From Bacteroidales bacterium (GTDB lineage Bacteria; Bacteroidota; Bacteroidia; Bacteroidales; UBA3663), in contig JAEDEY010000042.1 of the NCBI GenBank assembly GCA_016293065.1, positions 1 to 17,098 on the forward strand: DNA of 17,098 bases. Reading direction: 5' to 3'. Under the pieces are notes generated by a model. It was given only the letters and a program-made list of their open reading frames with translations, was not told the origin of the DNA and did no database searches. Positions 15,074 through 17,098 of the stretch are shown here, one piece after another. The translations under genes were made by a program, and so were the position numbers. Position 1 is the first letter of the stretch; each line of letters opens with the position of its first letter.

Positions 15074-15160
15074 GGAAAGATGGCGGAGTGGTCGAACGCG
15101 CCGCACTCGAAATGCGGTGTACGGGTGACTGTACCGGGGGTTCGAATCCCCCTCTTTCCG
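15074..15160 (+). tRNA. tRNA-Ser, anticodon CGA
   Basis: The 87-nt cloverleaf has acceptor arms GGAAAGA (15074-15080) and TCTTTCC (15153-15159) with discriminator G. The anticodon stem CCGCA/TGCGG encloses the loop CTCGAAA, giving anticodon CGA for UCG codons. The 18-nt variable arm with a GTAC/GTAC pairing is typical of class II serine tRNAs. The T arm is GGGGG-TTCGAAT-CCCCC. The 3' CCA is not encoded. Confidence 0.97.
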
Positions 15161-15183
15161 CTTCGAACACGCAATCACAAAGG

Positions 15184-15215
15184 AAGGCTGAAGCACTAAC
15201 GACTTCAGCCTTTTT
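15184..15215 (+). terminator. Intrinsic terminator after tRNA-Ser
   Basis: AAGGCTGAAG (15184-15193) and CTTCAGCCTT (15203-15212) form a 10-bp stem with a 9-nt loop, running into TTTTTCCTTTT. It lies 23 nt after the tRNA. On the opposite strand the tail is less T-rich, so it mainly serves the tRNA. Confidence 0.88.
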
Positions 15216-15243
15216 CCTTTTCAAACAGGAAGGAACAAGCCGT

Positions 15244-15259
15244 TGTTCCACGTGGAACA
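15244..15259. other. parS-like ParB-binding site 4 (intergenic, perfect palindrome)
   Basis: TGTTCCACGTGGAACA is a perfect 16-bp palindrome, differing from the classic parS at two symmetric positions and, as I recall, identical to parS forms known in Pseudomonas. It lies between the tRNA-Ser terminator and the end of the glycosyltransferase gene. Its left half also pairs with GGAACAA at 15232-15238. Confidence 0.82.
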
Positions 15260-15313
15260 GAAATCTAAAATTCTAACAACATTATGTAACCGAAATAGTC
15301 TTCTCGCTTCTGC

Positions 15314-16288
15314 TCATCTACGAGAACAGGCAACTATCGAGAAAACCTTCTTTATGAAGCATCTGCCAAAAAGGGAGAGGAGAATGCCTGCCTTGTTCTT
15401 GATCCTCACATTAGGGTCGAAGAAGTTGGAGAAGCGCAGAGTGCATATATTGTCCCAGCAGCGTTGTTCTATGGCCTTGTCATGACGTGTTTCATGCGAA
15501 ACCGCCATAAGCTTAAGGATATTGAACGAGACGCTTATGATGCGATTGTCGATGGCACGAGACAGGGAAGGGTAGCGGCTGGACAAGTCCTGTCGGATGC
15601 GCTCCATGACATCAAAGGCATCGGTGACGCAAGGCGAAACACTGTCCATCTGTCCCTTTGCAGTTTTGTTGTAGTAGTACATCTTTCTGTCGCACCATAC
15701 AATCTTCTTGCTCTTGCAGAATGCTTGATAGACGAAAAGCAAATCCTCATAGACACGGCAATCCTCGGGGAAATACAGCCCATCAAGAAGTTCTCGCCTG
15801 TATAGCTTGCAGCATTGCGAAGAGTCCAGATGTTTCTGATATAGCAAGTCGGCTACTGCCTCTGCCGATGTATAGGTGCGGATTTCTGCCGGCTTGATTG
15901 GTGCCGACAGTGAGCTTTCGGCTGCTATCTGATATGTGACTGCCGAGAGGTCTGCCCCTTGGTCGTGGATCATTGCATGGAGCATCGCAAGGTATTGGTG
16001 ATGTATCTGGTCGTCGCTGTCAACGAAAGCAATGTATCTGCCTCGTGCCAATCGGAGACCTGCATTGCGTGCTGCCGACGGACCTGCGTGCGGAATGTTC
16101 CCCACCCTTACATTATTATATATAGCGGACAATCGATTGCCGACAGCTAAAGTTCCATCGGTCGATCCATCATCTACGATGATGACCTCTGTTTGGGGAT
16201 ATGTCTGATTCAGCACACTCGAAACACAGGATTCGAGCGTTTTTTCAGAATTATAGGCTGGAATGACGACAGAGATTACCTCAGACAT
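15314..16288 (-). CDS. Family 2 glycosyltransferase
   Basis: GT2 enzymes move a sugar from a nucleotide donor to a glycan, lipid or protein acceptor. The 324-residue protein opens with ISVVIPAYNSEKTLESCVSSV and then has VDDGSTDGT (38-46), which binds the nucleotide. PSAARNAGLRLARGRYIAFVDSDD spans about 70-93, with the metal-binding DSDD at 90-93. A later VYEDLLFVYQAF probably carries the catalytic base. The N-terminal GT-A fold is complete, and no membrane anchor is obvious. The C-terminal ~130 residues are not distinctive, so sugar and acceptor cannot be named. No other polysaccharide genes lie nearby in the window. It is divergent from the C1B peptidase. Confidence 0.93.
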   Translation of the reverse strand: MSEVISVVIPAYNSEKTLESCVSSVLNQTYPQTEVIIVDDGSTDGTLAVGNRLSAIYNNVRVGNIPHAGPSAARNAGLRLARGRYIAFVDSDDQIHHQYLAMLHAMIHDQGADLSAVTYQIAAESSLSAPIKPAEIRTYTSAEAVADLLYQKHLDSSQCCKLYRRELLDGLYFPEDCRVYEDLLFVYQAFCKSKKIVWCDRKMYYYNKTAKGQMDSVSPCVTDAFDVMERIRQDLSSRYPSLSRAIDNRIISVSFNILKLMAVSHETRHDKAIEQRCWDNICTLRFSNFFDPNVRIKNKAGILLSLFGRCFIKKVFSIVACSRR

Positions 16289-16320
16289 ATTTATAGATAT
16301 TTGTTTCCGATAAACAGATG

Positions 16321-16328
16321 CAAAATTA
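16321..16328 (-). promoter_or_regulatory. Candidate -7 element for the glycosyltransferase gene (TAATTTTG)
   Basis: TAATTTTG on the minus strand matches the -7 consensus; I find no TTTG at the -33 spacing. The predicted start near 16317 would leave a leader of about 29 nt. Confidence 0.45.
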
Positions 16329-16420
16329 GTGATTTTTCTCTAATATTTTTTAATAATAATCGAAAAACACGCATAAAAGGGGTAAATTGAGTGCATGTGG
16401 TCAAATATTAGTCGAAAAGT

Positions 16421-16451
16421 ATTGCATATTTATCAAAATACTCTAAATTTG
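16421..16451 (+). promoter_or_regulatory. Promoter of the C1B peptidase gene
   Basis: ATTG (16421-16424), a 19-nt spacer and TAAATTTG (16444-16451) match the Bacteroidetes promoter. The predicted start near 16455 gives a leader of about 37 nt to the ATG at 16492. Confidence 0.7.
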
Positions 16452-16491
16452 CAAATCAAACGAGAATTATAATATCCTAAAATACAACACA

Positions 16492-17098
16492 ATGAAAAAG
16501 ATTACAATGATAATGGCTCTCCTCTTGACGGGAGGCTCATTCATGAATGCCCAGGAATCGGGCTATCAGTTCACTACTGTCAAGTCAATCAAGACTACAC
16601 CGGTCAAGAACCAAGCCGCGACAGGCACTTGCTGGAGCTTCGCCACAACATCGTTCATGGAGACTGAGCTGCTACGTATGGGCAAGGGCGAATACGACCT
16701 CTCAGAGATGTTTATCGTGCGTCAGAAGTACTTTAATCAGGCTGAAGACAACTACCTGCGTCGTGGCCACGGAAACGTCGGACAGGGCAGTCTTTCGCAC
16801 ACTTGGATGAACGCCTTCAAGCAGGTCGGCATCGTTCCTGAGGAGGTCTATTCTGGCATCAACTACAACTCCGACCGTCACAACCATGGCGAGCTCAGCC
16901 AGTATGTCAATGCCATTGCTCAGACTGCTGTCAAGCTCAAGAAGCGTTCGCCTGAATACTATAAGTTGCTCAACAGCGTGTTCGACATCTATCTCGGTCC
17001 TTTGCCCGAGACTTTCCAATACAACGGCAAGGAATATACTGCCAAGTCGTTTGCCGAGAGCCTTGGACTCAACATGGACGATTATGTCGAGATCACAA
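16492..17098 (+). CDS. Exported C1B-family cysteine peptidase (aminopeptidase C/bleomycin hydrolase-like), 3'-truncated by window edge
   Basis: C1B peptidases are papain-like enzymes, typically self-compartmentalised hexamers that trim peptides from the N-terminus. The visible 202 residues start MKKITMIMALLLTGGS, a signal peptide with likely cleavage near NAQ (19-21). The papain active-site segment follows: Q41 (oxyanion hole) and the nucleophile C47 in NQAATGTCWSFATTSF. It continues LSEMFIVRQKYFNQAEDNYLRRG split across 70-92, a family pattern, and GQGSLSHTW. The catalytic His and Asn lie beyond the window. Classical bleomycin hydrolases are cytoplasmic; the leader suggests a periplasmic or outer-membrane location. 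It has its own promoter and diverges from the glycosyltransferase. Confidence 0.92.
   Translation, partial: MKKITMIMALLLTGGSFMNAQESGYQFTTVKSIKTTPVKNQAATGTCWSFATTSFMETELLRMGKGEYDLSEMFIVRQKYFNQAEDNYLRRGHGNVGQGSLSHTWMNAFKQVGIVPEEVYSGINYNSDRHNHGELSQYVNAIAQTAVKLKKRSPEYYKLLNSVFDIYLGPLPETFQYNGKEYTAKSFAESLGLNMDDYVEIT

Noticed and set aside
15488..15503. TGTTTCATGCGAAACC inside the glycosyltransferase gene, a fifth parS-like match
   Set aside because: It differs at three positions and breaks the CACGTG core that ParB requires, so I did not count it.
1..17098. Searched by eye for CRISPR arrays, insertion sequences, integrases, toxin-antitoxin or defence genes
   Set aside because: None seen; all long stretches are accounted for by housekeeping or single accessory genes.

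Overview
The window looks like chromosomal DNA from a Bacteroidales bacterium, probably Prevotella-like. The ATP synthase genes run atpD-atpC-small membrane gene-atpB-atpE-atpF-atpH-atpA-atpG. The a-subunit has a signal peptide, epsilon is truncated, and YbeY has a phylum-like metal site. Most genes lack a clear Shine-Dalgarno sequence, and several intergenic regions carry the Bacteroidetes promoter signature (TTG/TTTG about 19-22 nt before TAnnTTTG). I could not compare with any database, so the genus is only a guess.

Left part, minus strand (1-9067). The 3'-truncated queF (queuosine synthesis) lies beyond a secreted GH53 endo-beta-1,4-galactanase. Upstream of these is the complete nine-gene F1Fo ATP synthase operon, read from a consensus promoter at 9164-9194 to a strong intrinsic terminator at 1781-1816. 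Between atp genes lie a 24-bp direct repeat with an inverted copy (atpH-atpA) and a hairpin (atpE-atpF) that could tune expression.

Middle part, plus strand (9261-14311). ybeY (rRNA maturation), mnmG (tRNA wobble-uridine modification), apt (adenine salvage) and uvrC (excision repair) form a co-directional run from a promoter at 9261-9294. A 13-bp inverted repeat separates apt from uvrC.

Right part (14328-17098). A four-helix membrane protein with a charged C-terminal helix converges on uvrC. It is followed by tRNA-Ser(CGA) with its own promoter and terminator, a family 2 glycosyltransferase on the minus strand, and the 5' part of a divergent exported C1B cysteine peptidase.

The most striking non-genic signal is four parS-like ParB-binding palindromes (11258, 12976, 14284, 15244) within 4 kb. 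One is inside mnmG, two are inside uvrC (one in its last codons) and one is intergenic next to tRNA-Ser. This suggests the window is, or includes, a chromosomal centromere region, probably near the replication origin. No parA or parB gene is present here.
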